Shown one piece after another: positions 23,992 through 34,300 of a stretch of 48,364 bases of DNA. The notes under the pieces are model-generated. The model searched no databases and was not told the DNA's origin. It saw only the letters and a list, made by a program, of their open reading frames with translations. Every line of letters starts with the position of its first letter. Positions within the stretch are counted from its first letter, which is position 1. The DNA lies in the NCBI GenBank assembly GCA_018715365.1, contig DVLU01000023.1:1-48364 (forward strand), written 5' to 3'. The stretch is from Candidatus Ornithomonoglobus intestinigallinarum. Lineage in GTDB: Bacteria; Bacillota; Clostridia; UBA1381. The position numbers and the translations under genes were made by a program.

Positions 23992-25749
23992 ATGCGCAGA
24001 ACAAAAATCGTATGCACAATGGGCCCGGCAACGGAATCGGAGCAGGTAATACGCGAGCTGATGATAGCCGGCATGGACGTTGCAAGGGTCAATTTTTCGC
24101 ACGGTACGCATGATGAGGCGCGCGAAAAGTTTGACCTTATAAAAAAGGTCCGTGAGGAGGTAGGAAAGCCCGTTGCGATACTGCTCGATACAAAGGGACC
24201 GGAAATAAGGCTTAAGACGTTTAAGGACGGCAAGATCCATCTTAAAAAGGGGCAGCGCTTCACGCTCTGCACAAACGACGTCGAGGGAGACGAAACGCAG
24301 GTGTCGATAACGTACGCCGACCTTCCGAAGGACGTTTCGGCAGGCTCGAGGATACTTATAGACGACGGCCTTATAGAGCTTGAGGTCATAGCCTTAAACA
24401 GCGAGCAGATAATATGCGAGGTTAAAAACGGCGGGCAAATATCCGACCGCAAGGGCGTGAACGTACCGAACGTTTCGCTTTCAATGCCGTACATGAGCGA
24501 AAAGGACAGGGACGATATTTTATTCGGCATTGAGCAGGACGTTGATTTTATTGCGGCGTCGTTTGTCAGAACGGCCGCCGACGTTATGGAAATAAAAAAG
24601 CTGCTTGAGAAAAACGGCGGCAAGAGCATAAAAATAATATCGAAGATAGAAAACGCAGAGGGCGTTGACAATATAGACGAAATAATAAAGGTTTCGGACG
24701 GAATAATGGTTGCGCGCGGAGATATGGGCGTTGAAATAGCGATGCAGGAGCTTCCGGCCATTCAGAAAAAGCTTATTAAAAAGACGTATCTTGCGGGCAA
24801 GGTTGTTATAACGGCAACGCAGATGCTCGATTCAATGATACGCAATCCGCGTCCGACTCGTGCCGAAACGACTGACGTTGCAAACGCAATATACGACGGC
24901 ACAAGCGCCATAATGCTTTCCGGCGAAACGGCAATAGGCAAATATCCCATTGAAGCCGTCAAGACGATGGCGCTCATTGCCGAAAGCACGGAGGATAACA
25001 TAGATTACGTAAAGCGTCTTGAAAAAATGGATTTTGATACGAGCATGGACGTCACAAACGCCATAGGCCATGCCACGTGCACAACGGCGCATGACCTGCA
25101 CGCCGCGGCAATAATAGCGCTTACCGTTTCGGGCGGCACGGCGCGTCAGCTTTCGCGTTTCAGACCGGCCTGTCCGATAATCGCACCGACGATTTCGGAG
25201 AAGGCGCGCCGTCAGCTCATACTTTCGTGGGGCGTTACGCCTGTTGCGAGCGAGGAGCGCAGCAATACCGACGAGCTGTTCGACCATGCCGTTGACGTTG
25301 CGCTTACAACGGGGCTTGTTAAGAACGGCGATCTTGTTGTTATAACGGGCGGCGCGCCGATGGGCGTTGCCGGAACGACGAATATTATGAAGGTCCATCT
25401 TGTGGGCCATATCCTTGTAAGCGGCACAGGTATAACCAACCTGCACCAGACGGCGAACGTCTGCGTTGCAAACACCGTTGAGGAGCTGAAGGAAAACTTC
25501 ACGGACGGCGACATCGTTGTAACGCGCGAGGTCACAAAGGACATGGTGCCGGTGCTCAAAAAGGCGTCGGGTATTGTTTCGGAGGAAAAGGGCGAGGCCA
25601 ACAATGCCGGAGTGCTTGCAATGGCGCTTGATATTCCCGTTATCACGGGCGCCGCGGGAGCAACAAAGACGCTCAAGAGCGGCACTGCCATTACTATGGA
25701 CGCCGGAAACGGTCACGTATATTCCGGCACCGAAAACATAGAGAGATAA
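23992..25749 (+). CDS. pyk: Pyruvate kinase with extra C-terminal domain
   Basis: The protein has 585 residues, about 110 more than the core enzyme. It converts PEP and ADP to pyruvate and ATP. Core motifs: RRTKIVCTMGPAT, ARVNFSHG, LLDTKGPEIR, IISKIENAEG, the MVARGDMGVEI active-site segment, TATQMLDSM and RAETTDVANAIYDG. After the allosteric C domain (VITGGAPMGVAGTTN) comes an extra domain like the mobile domain of PEP-utilising enzymes (GIVSEEKG...GVLAMALDIPVITGA). The phosphorylatable His normally found in that domain (TSHAA) is not seen, so it is probably structural or regulatory. RBS is AAGGGGGAAG. Confidence 0.96.
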   Translation: MRRTKIVCTMGPATESEQVIRELMIAGMDVARVNFSHGTHDEAREKFDLIKKVREEVGKPVAILLDTKGPEIRLKTFKDGKIHLKKGQRFTLCTNDVEGDETQVSITYADLPKDVSAGSRILIDDGLIELEVIALNSEQIICEVKNGGQISDRKGVNVPNVSLSMPYMSEKDRDDILFGIEQDVDFIAASFVRTAADVMEIKKLLEKNGGKSIKIISKIENAEGVDNIDEIIKVSDGIMVARGDMGVEIAMQELPAIQKKLIKKTYLAGKVVITATQMLDSMIRNPRPTRAETTDVANAIYDGTSAIMLSGETAIGKYPIEAVKTMALIAESTEDNIDYVKRLEKMDFDTSMDVTNAIGHATCTTAHDLHAAAIIALTVSGGTARQLSRFRPACPIIAPTISEKARRQLILSWGVTPVASEERSNTDELFDHAVDVALTTGLVKNGDLVVITGGAPMGVAGTTNIMKVHLVGHILVSGTGITNLHQTANVCVANTVEELKENFTDGDIVVTREVTKDMVPVLKKASGIVSEEKGEANNAGVLAMALDIPVITGAAGATKTLKSGTAITMDAGNGHVYSGTENIER

Positions 25750-25775
25750 CTCCTTCGGGGGTTCTAAAGTGGGCG

Positions 25776-26037
25776 GCGCACGTCATCTGTCTGCGGAAGA
25801 GCCTTAACGCGCAAGGTGCGTTACCAGCTCGGAGCAGATAGTGACGGGCGCAAAAAAAGAAAAAAGAAAAAAAGAAAACCTCGGGGGTTCCAAAGGGGGC
25901 GGTGCATATTTCCCCTTCCGAGGAATGTATGTGCAGCGTAACATCCTTTCCGAGGAAGGGGTGATATGTGCCGCGAATGAAAAAACCTCCCGGCAGCCGC
26001 TGCATCAGGGGTTCCAAAGGGGGCGGAGCCCCCTTTG
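25776..26037 (+). repeat. Composite repeat block between pyk and the thioesterase gene
   Basis: The block contains a degenerate module B (25776-25851, inner loop AAG), a partial palindrome GTTCCAAAGGGGGC (about 25888-25900), a long hairpin element (25900-25973) and a full palindrome with a GGA loop and five-G arms (26015-26037). It ends 27 bases before the next start codon. The orientation of the flanks (GGGGTTCC left, TTTGAGAAAA right) is the same as in all other copies. Confidence 0.8.
25900..25973 (+). repeat. Long hairpin element
   Basis: CCCCTTCC (25912-25919) pairs with GGAAGGGG (25954-25961), with further pairing AGGA/TCCT inside. Outside, GCGGTGCATAT pairs imperfectly with ATATGTGCCGC. 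It lies within the repeat block and has no coding content. Confidence 0.6.
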
Positions 26038-26064
26038 AGAAAAAAGAAAGAAGTTGATTATATC

Positions 26065-26481
26065 ATGTCTTACAAAAGCAAAACCTATCTGACTGTCCGC
26101 TATGCCGAAACCGACATGATGGGCATTGTCCACCACTCACGCTATTACCCGTGGTTTGAAGCCGCGCGCACCGACTTCATCAAAAAAACGGGCATGACCT
26201 ATACCGAAATGGAGCGCGACGGCATATTGCTCCCGCTTACAGAAACGGGCGCAAAATATATTTACGGTCTTAAATACGAGGACGAGGTTATGGTAACGTG
26301 CCGGCTGTCAAAGCTGACCGTTGCGCGCTGCGAATTTGAATATGAGGTTTACCGCCTGCCGGATAAAACGCTTGTTTCGACGGGCATAACAAAACACGGC
26401 TTTGTTGATAAAACCTTTAAGCCGGTAAACCTGAAAAAAACGCATCCCGAAATGTGGGATAAGCTTGAGAAGCTGTTGTGA
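26065..26481 (+). CDS. Acyl-CoA thioesterase, hotdog fold (YbgC/FcbC type)
   Basis: The protein has 138 residues. The start MSYKSKTY at 26065 has only a weak GAAAGAAG ribosome site; the frame reaches back to 26035 inside the repeat. The 4-hydroxybenzoyl-CoA thioesterase signature is clear: VRYAETDMMGIVHHSRYYPWFEAARTDF, with the catalytic Asp in the ETD motif. A typical hotdog strand end follows (KHGFVDKTFKPVNL). It should hydrolyse short or medium acyl-CoA thioesters in the cytoplasm. The natural substrate is unknown, and there are no acyl metabolism genes next to it. Confidence 0.9.
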   Translation: MSYKSKTYLTVRYAETDMMGIVHHSRYYPWFEAARTDFIKKTGMTYTEMERDGILLPLTETGAKYIYGLKYEDEVMVTCRLSKLTVARCEFEYEVYRLPDKTLVSTGITKHGFVDKTFKPVNLKKTHPEMWDKLEKLL

Positions 26482-26524
26482 TTTTGCATGGGACGCTTTT
26501 GCCGTACATAAGGTACAAAATAAA

Positions 26525-26558
26525 GGCGGCTGACGCTTTCGGCGTCGGCCGCCTTTTT
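26525..26558 (+). terminator. Terminator after the thioesterase gene
   Basis: GGCGGCTGACGC (26525-26536) pairs over 12 bp with GCGTCGGCCGCC (26542-26553), with one G-U pair and a TTTCG loop, followed by five T (26554-26558). Confidence 0.92.
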
Positions 26559-26609
26559 GTGACGAATAAAAGCGCTTATGCACTCATTCAAATTAAAACG
26601 CGGGAAAGG

Positions 26610-26638
26610 TTGAAATTTTCCGCGTAATATTGTATAAT
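26610..26638 (+). promoter_or_regulatory. Sigma-A promoter of the dual-HTH regulator gene
   Basis: TTGAAA (26610-26615), 17-bp spacer, perfect TATAAT (26633-26638). Transcription should start near 26645, at the base of a hairpin. This makes a leader of about 285 bases before the ATG at 26930. Confidence 0.85.
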
Positions 26639-26643
26639 AAAAG

Positions 26644-26929
26644 TGTTCGTGAAAACGAACAAAAAAATGGAACAAAATATTTAAAAGCATAAAAGAAACC
26701 GCAGGCAGCTTTCGGGAGCTGAAGGCAGCCGCGGAAATCGGAACGGAGATTAACGTGAAAGTTCCTTTCACGTTAAGCCTTCGGCGGATTAAATGGCCCG
26801 TGCGAAATTTTCCTCCCTGCGGTCGGAAACGCACATGGGCAAAAAATCTCTTATCATTCCTTGCTCCGCGGATAAGAGAGCATTTATATGTTGTTTGTGC
26901 CGGTGCGGAGCGGCGGAATGGAGATTTTT
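26644..26929 (+). promoter_or_regulatory. Long structured 5' leader of the regulator gene
   Basis: The leader holds several strong hairpins. At its very 5' end, TGTTCGT-GAAA-ACGAACA (26644-26661) has a GAAA tetraloop. CAGCT (26706-26710) pairs with AGCTG (26717-26721) inside a CCGC/GCGG clamp. A perfect 12-bp hairpin, TTAACGTGAAAG / CTTTCACGTTAA (26750-26776), has a three-base loop. TCTCTTATC pairs with GATAAGAGA (26847-26879). GGAAC (26740-26744) can pair alternatively with GTTCC (26761-26765). I recognise no known riboswitch or T-box; an overlapping frame (26793-27161) looks non-coding. Confidence 0.6.
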
Positions 26930-28129
26930 ATGGAATATATCACTGCGCGTGAGGCGGCGCAAAAATGGAACATATCGGAACGGCTGGTTCAAAAATATTG
27001 TGCGGCGGGACGCATTGAGGGCGCAAAGAAATTTGGGAACTCATGGGGGATACCCGGTGATGCGCCGAAGCCGAAGGATCCGCGAAAAGCGGGGAAGGAA
27101 CAGGCTGTACCGGGTAAAAGCGGCCGCGCCGTTTATTATCCCGGGCTTATGCCGCTTATGAGCACGGCGTTTGAACCGGGCAAATGCCTTGAAACAATAC
27201 GGGAAATGCCCGAAGGCCCGCGCAGAAGCGTTGCGTTTGCGGAATATTATTATTTCTGCGGCCGGCATAAAGAGGCGCTGCGCGAAGCGGAGCTTCTGCT
27301 GACCGGCGAGGACAGGGATATACGTCTTTCCGCCTGCCTGATTTACGCCTATGCAAATCTTTCCGCCGGTCAGATACAGCGTGCGAGATATGCCCTGACG
27401 GCAATGCGCGAAATGCTCGGCGCGGCTGCGGAGGAGCAGCCGGAAATGCGTGCGGCGATGTCTTTTATTTCATTAACGGCGGCGGTGCTTCTGCATCTTC
27501 CGCTGCCGGAGAAGCTGCCGCCGGTGAAGGAATTCCTTCCGATGCTTCCAATGGGGCTCAGAATGTTTGCGATGTATGTAAACGCGCATTATATGTATCT
27601 GCAAAGGGATTACCAAAAGAGCCTCGGTATTGTTGAAGCAACGCTCGGTATGCAGACGGAGGAATATCCGATCCCTTCAATTTATCTGCATTTGCTTGCC
27701 GTTATGGATTATATGAGCCTGAAGCAAATGGACAAGGCAAGGCAGCATCTGCTTGCGGCATGGGAGCTTGCAAGGCCCGATGATTTGATCGAGGCCTTCG
27801 GCGAGCACCACGGACTTCTGGGCGGGATGCTGGAGGCTGTTATAAAGTCGGAATATCCGGAGGATTTTAAGCGTATCATAGCCATAACCTACAGGTTTTC
27901 CGCAGGATGGCGCAGGATACATAATCCCGATACGGGTCATGACGTGGCGGATAATCTGACGACGACGGAGTTTGCCGCGTCGATGCTTGCGGCGCGCGGC
28001 TGGACAAACGGGGAGATCGCGGACCATATGAATATTTCCGTGAACACGGTAAAATACCATATTGCAAACGCCATGCAAAAGCTTGGCATAGGAAAGCGGC
28101 AGGAACTGAAAAAGTATATGCTGCGGTAA
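26930..28129 (+). CDS. Regulator with N-terminal excisionase-type HTH, TPR-like middle and C-terminal LuxR HTH
   Basis: The protein has 399 residues. The ATG at 26930 (MEYITAREAA) follows ATGGAGA; two earlier in-frame starts (26888, 26918) lack sites. Residues 4-45 form a MerR/excisionase-like helix-turn-helix (YITAREAAQKWNISERLVQKYCAAGRI), usually DNA-binding. The middle, about 70-330, is helical with repeated A-x-Y pairs, like tetratricopeptide repeats. Residues about 340-399 form a LuxR/GerE HTH (GWTNGEIADHMNISVNTVKYHIANAMQKLGI). Two separate DNA-binding domains in one chain are uncommon. No receiver or ATPase domain is present, so the signal may be a peptide or protein bound by the TPR part. 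It lies 176 bases upstream of the surface operon, which it probably controls. Confidence 0.85.
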   Translation: MEYITAREAAQKWNISERLVQKYCAAGRIEGAKKFGNSWGIPGDAPKPKDPRKAGKEQAVPGKSGRAVYYPGLMPLMSTAFEPGKCLETIREMPEGPRRSVAFAEYYYFCGRHKEALREAELLLTGEDRDIRLSACLIYAYANLSAGQIQRARYALTAMREMLGAAAEEQPEMRAAMSFISLTAAVLLHLPLPEKLPPVKEFLPMLPMGLRMFAMYVNAHYMYLQRDYQKSLGIVEATLGMQTEEYPIPSIYLHLLAVMDYMSLKQMDKARQHLLAAWELARPDDLIEAFGEHHGLLGGMLEAVIKSEYPEDFKRIIAITYRFSAGWRRIHNPDTGHDVADNLTTTEFAASMLAARGWTNGEIADHMNISVNTVKYHIANAMQKLGIGKRQELKKYMLR

Positions 28130-28142
28130 AGAAAATTACATA

Positions 28143-28172
28143 GGGCTGCGCTAAAAGCGACGGCCCGTTTTT
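28143..28172 (+). terminator. Terminator after the regulator gene
   Basis: GGGCTGCGCT (28143-28152) pairs with AGCG-A-CGGCCC (28156-28166), with one bulged A and a G-U pair, followed by GTTTTTC (28167-28173). Confidence 0.8.
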
Positions 28173-28207
28173 CTTTACCTACCCATTTTTGCCCTTTTGC
28201 CGGGTGG

Positions 28208-28235
28208 TTTCAAAACGGTGATTCCATGATATAAT
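28208..28235 (+). promoter_or_regulatory. Promoter of the giant surface operon
   Basis: A perfect TATAAT (28230-28235) is preceded by TGA, an extended -10, and by a weak -35 TTTCAA (28208-28213) at 16 bp. A weak -35 box fits an activator-dependent promoter, with the upstream dual-HTH protein the obvious candidate (inference). The leader is about 65 bases. Confidence 0.65.
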
Positions 28236-28305
28236 TAAATCAATAATAAGCGGAAAAGCAACGTATCAAAAGAATTTGAAAGTATCGGAAGGAAGGGAGA
28301 TTTTT

Positions 28306-31300
28306 ATGAAACACACCTTAGCGAAAAGAACAAAAGCAAAGCCGCAAAAACGGATATTTACGTCAATGCTTGCACTTGCACAGATGTTCCTTCTTTTGCC
28401 GCCGGCAGCGCCGCTTAATGCTATGGCGGCGGGCAATGTGGAATACACGCGCATTGAACCCGAGGCCGCGGTCTATAACGCATATACGGGAATCGACGAA
28501 AAGCTTTACGAGCGCGAAATAAACGCCGGCAGTTATTTTAATGCGGCAACAAAGGGCGAACTTTTCGGGCTGTCCTTTGAAGACAATATTGCCGGCACGA
28601 ATGTGAGCTTCAAAATAGACGACAAGGAGATAGGCAGCATCAGAAAAAAAGAAAACAATCTGCAAACCTCCGCGTCGGCATCGTTTCACAACTATAAACA
28701 TCAGCACACGTGGAAATCGGGCTTTTTGAACCTGAAAAAGAATACGGCAAACATTACAACGGCATGCATTATAGCCTACAGCTATAAAGTCGGCGTTTAT
28801 AATTCAAGCCCTTCTCTGGCGGTAAACAGCCGCGATATGGCAAAAAATTATGAACGGCTTTCCACCGGCTACAGCCCTGTTTTCTCCTACGACAGCAGCA
28901 TAGGCAGCGTGGTTTTCAGCGCAAGACTTCAGGGCACGATGTATGACGGCGGGAACCGCAGCTGCGCCTGCCCGGGAGATGCGTCCATAACAAATCCCGT
29001 TATTACGTTTATGGATAATAACGCGCCTTCCATCGTTTCGGTTGAGGGTATAGACAACAGGATATTAAAAGCGGGCGACACGGCGGAGCTTGCAGTCAAA
29101 TTCGACGAGCCGATACGCTTTGCCGACGACAGCGCGGAGCATGATGATTTATACGTCAGCCTTGCGATAAAAGGCTTAAGCTCCGACAGATACCCGAAGG
29201 CAATGCTTGAAAAGCTCGATACCGACACGCTTTATTTTTCTTATACCGTTCCGTCCGATATGACAGATACGGAGCAAACAATAACGTCGGTCGATTTCAG
29301 CCCTCTGATGCGGGAATGCGAGCTTACCGTTGTTTTTGAGGACGAAAGCTTTACGCTGTCCGAAAGCGGGCTCAGTCTGACGAGCGATATGGGATACACG
29401 AGAGCGTCCTCGTATATCACCGATATAGCCGGAAACGGTATGCGGGAAACGGACAGGATGCGCAGCGTGACGGAAAGCTATATAGACACAAAAGCGCCGG
29501 CGCTTGCAAAGAACAGCGCCGTTGTAAACGCAAACAACGCCGAAATAAAAGAAATGCTCGGCTCGGACGATACAGACAACAGCGATATTTATCTCGGCGC
29601 AGGCGATTCGATAGAATACGGACTGGTATTCAGCGAGGTCCTTGATCTTGAGGACGGCGAGTATACAGGCTTTAAGGCAGTAACAAATATTGCGGACAGC
29701 AGCGGAAAAGCCGTTGAGCTTACGAGCGAATCGGTGTCAAAAATCGCGGCGGACAGCGGTGAATACGGGCTCGGCCCGTCAAAGGGAAGCGTTACATACG
29801 CGGATATGGGCACTCTCACTCTTGAGGAGGGTATGTCCTGCACCGACCCCGACGGCATCATACGCATAAAAAGCATAAGCTTTGGCGGAACTTTGAGCGA
29901 TTTGGCAGATAACAAGCCGGAAATTTCGGAGGATGACGTAAACGCCGCAAATACGGCGACGATTTATTTGGATGTTGAGCCGCCGGAAATCACCACAACG
30001 CTGAACCAAACGGAGGGTGTTTATTCCGTTGTGCCGTATGCGGACGGCAGCGGCTTTTATTTCCCGTTTGAGATAAAAGACGATGCATCGGGTACAAACG
30101 GAATCGACGGCACGTTCAGATGGGACAAGGGAGAAAACAGCGTATACGGCAGCACCTACAAGTATGCCGTAACGGCCTCGGCGGAGGCTCCGTCCGAATG
30201 GCAAACGGGCCGCATGGGCTTTTCACACAGCTTTGACCAGATAGAAGGGCAGCAGTACCTTCATATAAAAAGGACGGACGGGGAAACGTATGAAATGCTC
30301 GGAACAACGCTGCATATCGCCGGCTGCGATTATGCCGGCAACAAATCGTCAAACGCCGCATTTAAAATAGATGCGGTTTGGGACAACACATATCCTCATG
30401 CTTCGCTGGGCGAGGTGAAAAAAGAGCTTAACGGCACGGGCGGCACGCTGACCGTAAACGTAAACCTCACCGAAACCACGGCATTAAACAGCGCGTATTA
30501 CCTGTGGACAGATACGGCGGACGAGCCGCTGCCCGACGACTTCAGCCTTGTGCCGGCCGGCGATATAAGCGGTCAGACCGCCGCGGCTGTTACGATAACG
30601 GAAACATTGGCGGAGGGCGAGGACTTTAACAAATACTTGTGGGTAAAGGTTTCGGACAAAAACGGCAACGAAATGGTATACGGCCTCGGCAGGCAGCGGT
30701 ATAATCTGGGCACGATCGATTACAGCGTCTCCGTGAGCGACGATTATTCCTACAGCCTTTACATATATTACGGGACGAACGATCCCGACGGGTTCCTGCT
30801 CGGACTGCACCCTGTGCCGGGGACGGACAATGAGTACTACGCCTGCGTAAACGGCGGTCAGACGTATGACCTCAACAACTGGTATAAGGTGTCCTCGGAT
30901 GACAGAAGGAATTTTACCGTTATGGAGAAAACGGCTGCGGATAACGAATACCTGGAAAACTATCTTTTTAACAACAGTTCAGGCGGAACATATTCCGAAA
31001 CCTTCGGATACCGCACGGGCGACTATCTGTTTTATATTATCTCGGGCGTCAGGGATGCGTTCGTTTTGGATGAAAACGGATATGTTTTAAGCGCGGGGAA
31101 CGATTCGTATAACGTAAGCGAGGAAAGCTATTCCGTCCGCGCGCTCTCACCGTTTGACGAGGGTCAGGACTTTTATGAAGGAAGAAGCATTACCGCGCAG
31201 AGCGAGATACCGGAGCTTCCGGACACTTACTATTACTACAATAAAAACGAAGGTCTTTCCACCCTTGCCGGGCTGACGTTTGATATTGACCTGGGCACGG

Positions 31301-34300
31301 ACACAATGGGCTGGAACTATGATGGGATTAATTTTGACACTTCCGTCTTTAGGGTAATCGGGAATAACGGCCAAAGCTATGAATTTAAGCTGAAACCGCA
31401 GCAAAAGCAATCCATCACCCTGCCGGAGGATGTGTATCCTACAGGCACGTACAGCGCCAGCTTACAGATTTATGCAAAAAATTCCGGGCAGAGCGGCCGC
31501 CCTTTGATCGAGAGCTATCCGGAAACGATCTACGTGGACGCGAGAACCGCGCCCGATACGGAGGATTTCGGCATAGACCGCATGGAGCTGAAATGCAGTA
31601 TTTCGAATTATGATGAAAATTATAACTACAGGACAGGCATTACCGGGCAGGAGGTTTATCCCAACGGGGACATTATTTATTTTCCGACGTCCAATTCGAC
31701 ACATATGGAAACGTATGCCGGCGATGAGGACGAGCATCTCCTGCACACGCGCGGCGCCGTATATTACGAGTCGGAGGGCTCCGTAAGATATAACACAAAT
31801 CTGCTGCTGTGGAATGTAACGGCGGGGCAGACGGAGGAGCTTGCGGCCGTAAATGTCAATGGGAACAATCCCGTTGATATACAGCTGTTTGACAAGGCCG
31901 AAGCGGAGGATTATATAAGCTCGCTTGACCCGGAGGATCCCGCGGACGGAGGCAGCGCGCCCTTGTGCCTGATCAAAAATACTGTGAATGTGATCGCGGT
32001 GCGCGCGGCGCTCGGCAACGGCAGGAAGTCGGAGATAAAGTATTATAATATTTATCCTTCGTACCTTGAGATGACGGGAAATATCTCCACGCAGAAAAAC
32101 GATGACGGCAGCTTTGTGCGCGACGACAGCCGGCTTATATATACGCCGGGCGAAGAACAGTCCATGGACGGGATTCGCATATATGCCGCAGGCGGCGCAG
32201 GCGAGAAAAAAGAACTGCTGCCGCAGCCGGACGGCACCTACAGCTGCGACGCCGATTCGGGCAAAATATGGAATTACTTCCATGCCGTAGACCGGTACGG
32301 AAGCATTTATTACTTCGGTGAGCGTGTAAACACATGGCGCGACAATGAAGCTCCCGTTATCACATACGACGGCTGTGAACAAAACGGCAGCAATTATATT
32401 ATAAGGCTCAGCATAGACGATCTGTCGCTCTGGGAATACAAATACGACAACCCAACAAAGCTCAGGCTTACGTTTGACGAGGAGTATTCGGCACGTCTCG
32501 GATACGGGGAAGGGCAGCAGGCGTCTTTCGAAGTGACAATAGATGAATTCAATGATTACATGAATGGGATAACGCCCGATGACGATAAAGAATTTCTCTG
32601 GGAAGCAGAGGATGTAAGCAGCACAGGCATCTATCGCGTTGAAGCGATACGGACAAACGACCCTTTTGATTCGCGCATGGAAGTCGCTGTTTACGGCGCG
32701 CTTAAATACGACCCGGACGAGGAGGAGGGCGCTGCCTTCAGCTTCGATGTGACTGCCGAAGCGGCCGACCGATTCGGCTATACGGGCTCCGCTGCAATAG
32801 AGGGCATATCGGCAGCAAACACAAAGCCCCATGCCATAGAGGACGGGAACGCAGAACCGGAATATCAGCAAATAAACGAGAGCTTTGACTATGGACTGAA
32901 TCTATCGTTCAACACGTCTGTACAGCCCGAAAGCTCATGGATATTGCCGCAGCCCGAAGGCTATCAAACAGCATGGCTCGATGGGTTCCCAATCACAAAA
33001 GACGGGACGGCTGAGATCTCCTTCTATGATATATTCGGTACTCTTTATACTCAGGAAATTGAACTTGTCGACGTATTTGGCGACTATGGCGTTGATTTAA
33101 CAATATCTCCCGAAACCTATACACAAGAGACAATTACAATTTCGGCACGTATGGCAGATGAAAATACGGATAAATTACTCAAGTTTTGGGAAGTTAAGGG
33201 CGACTGGATGGACGAGATCAAGGGAGAAAATAATGAAACCCTGCCTCCTGCCAAGGAAAGAACCGTTGTACGGCAGAAAAATGGGCTTGTCATATTATCT
33301 GTCTATGACGAGGGTCAGTCAGGTGGTAACGGAGATGAGCTTACCATACATATTGACAATATGGCAAACGAAGCGCCGGTGGCACAGCCGCTGTTCTATT
33401 TTGACCAGTACGGAGAGGAATATACCGAGGAAGAACTTTCGGAAAAATTCCCCGACGGGTTCGAAACAACGAGCTATGTTGAAGTATACTACGAAACGAG
33501 CAGGTTTGTGCAGCCGATCGACGGCACGAGCGACAGAGTAAGGTTTACGTATAACGATACCGACACATCGTATCTCTTTAAGTACGAGGATGATTTCGGA
33601 AACACGGGCAGCCTGGAGATAGACCTTGCGGATTACGGCATAACGTTTGATGTGCCGCCGGAGCCGTATAAGGACGAATCGGCCCCGACGCTTACTGTCG
33701 ATGTATATGCAAGGCTTTTTGACAGCTATACTGCCGCGGGAGCCTTTTCAAAGGATACCGAGCCGGAGGAGGTGGCACGGGAATTTGAAAACATCGGCTA
33801 TGTGCAGGGCTACAGCATGAAAATCGGCGCCGATGATTATTCGAGTTATAAAATCGTTGTGCTTGAGAGCCCGCCCTCGGCGCTGACATACGGCGGAGCC
33901 GTGAGCGACACGATTGCGGGCGTCGGCATATCGGGAAATACCGTAACGGTTTCGGCCGATATTGAAAGCGACTTTACAATTGCGGCGGTGGACAATGCGG
34001 CGGCGGAAACCGCGGCGGGAAAAGATAATTTCTCATACGCAACGGTAAAAGCCGAGGCTTTGAAGGCTTGGTTTGATACAACAAAGCCGGCTGCCGAGCA
34101 AAAAATCGTTCCGAACGGTCTGTATGAGCAGATTGCGTATGTGAGATTTACGGATAAAGCCGATAACGGCGATGAAATAGATCCATCCACGGTTACTGTC
34201 CTGAATATCGGCTCGCTTGAGCCGGAAACGGCGGGAGAGTACGCGGGGTGGTATAAGCTGGTATTTACGGAGAATACCTCGGAGGAGATTGTGTTCCAAG

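Noticed and set aside
26644-26929. T-box riboswitch
   Set aside because: No AGGGUGGNACCGCG-type antiterminator bulge was found, and the downstream gene is not an aminoacyl-tRNA or amino acid gene.
26793-27161. 122-residue frame overlapping the regulator leader and gene start
   Set aside because: It runs out of frame into the regulator gene, is rich in Arg and Cys as a shadow frame, and covers the hairpins. A leader-peptide role is not excluded but not supported.
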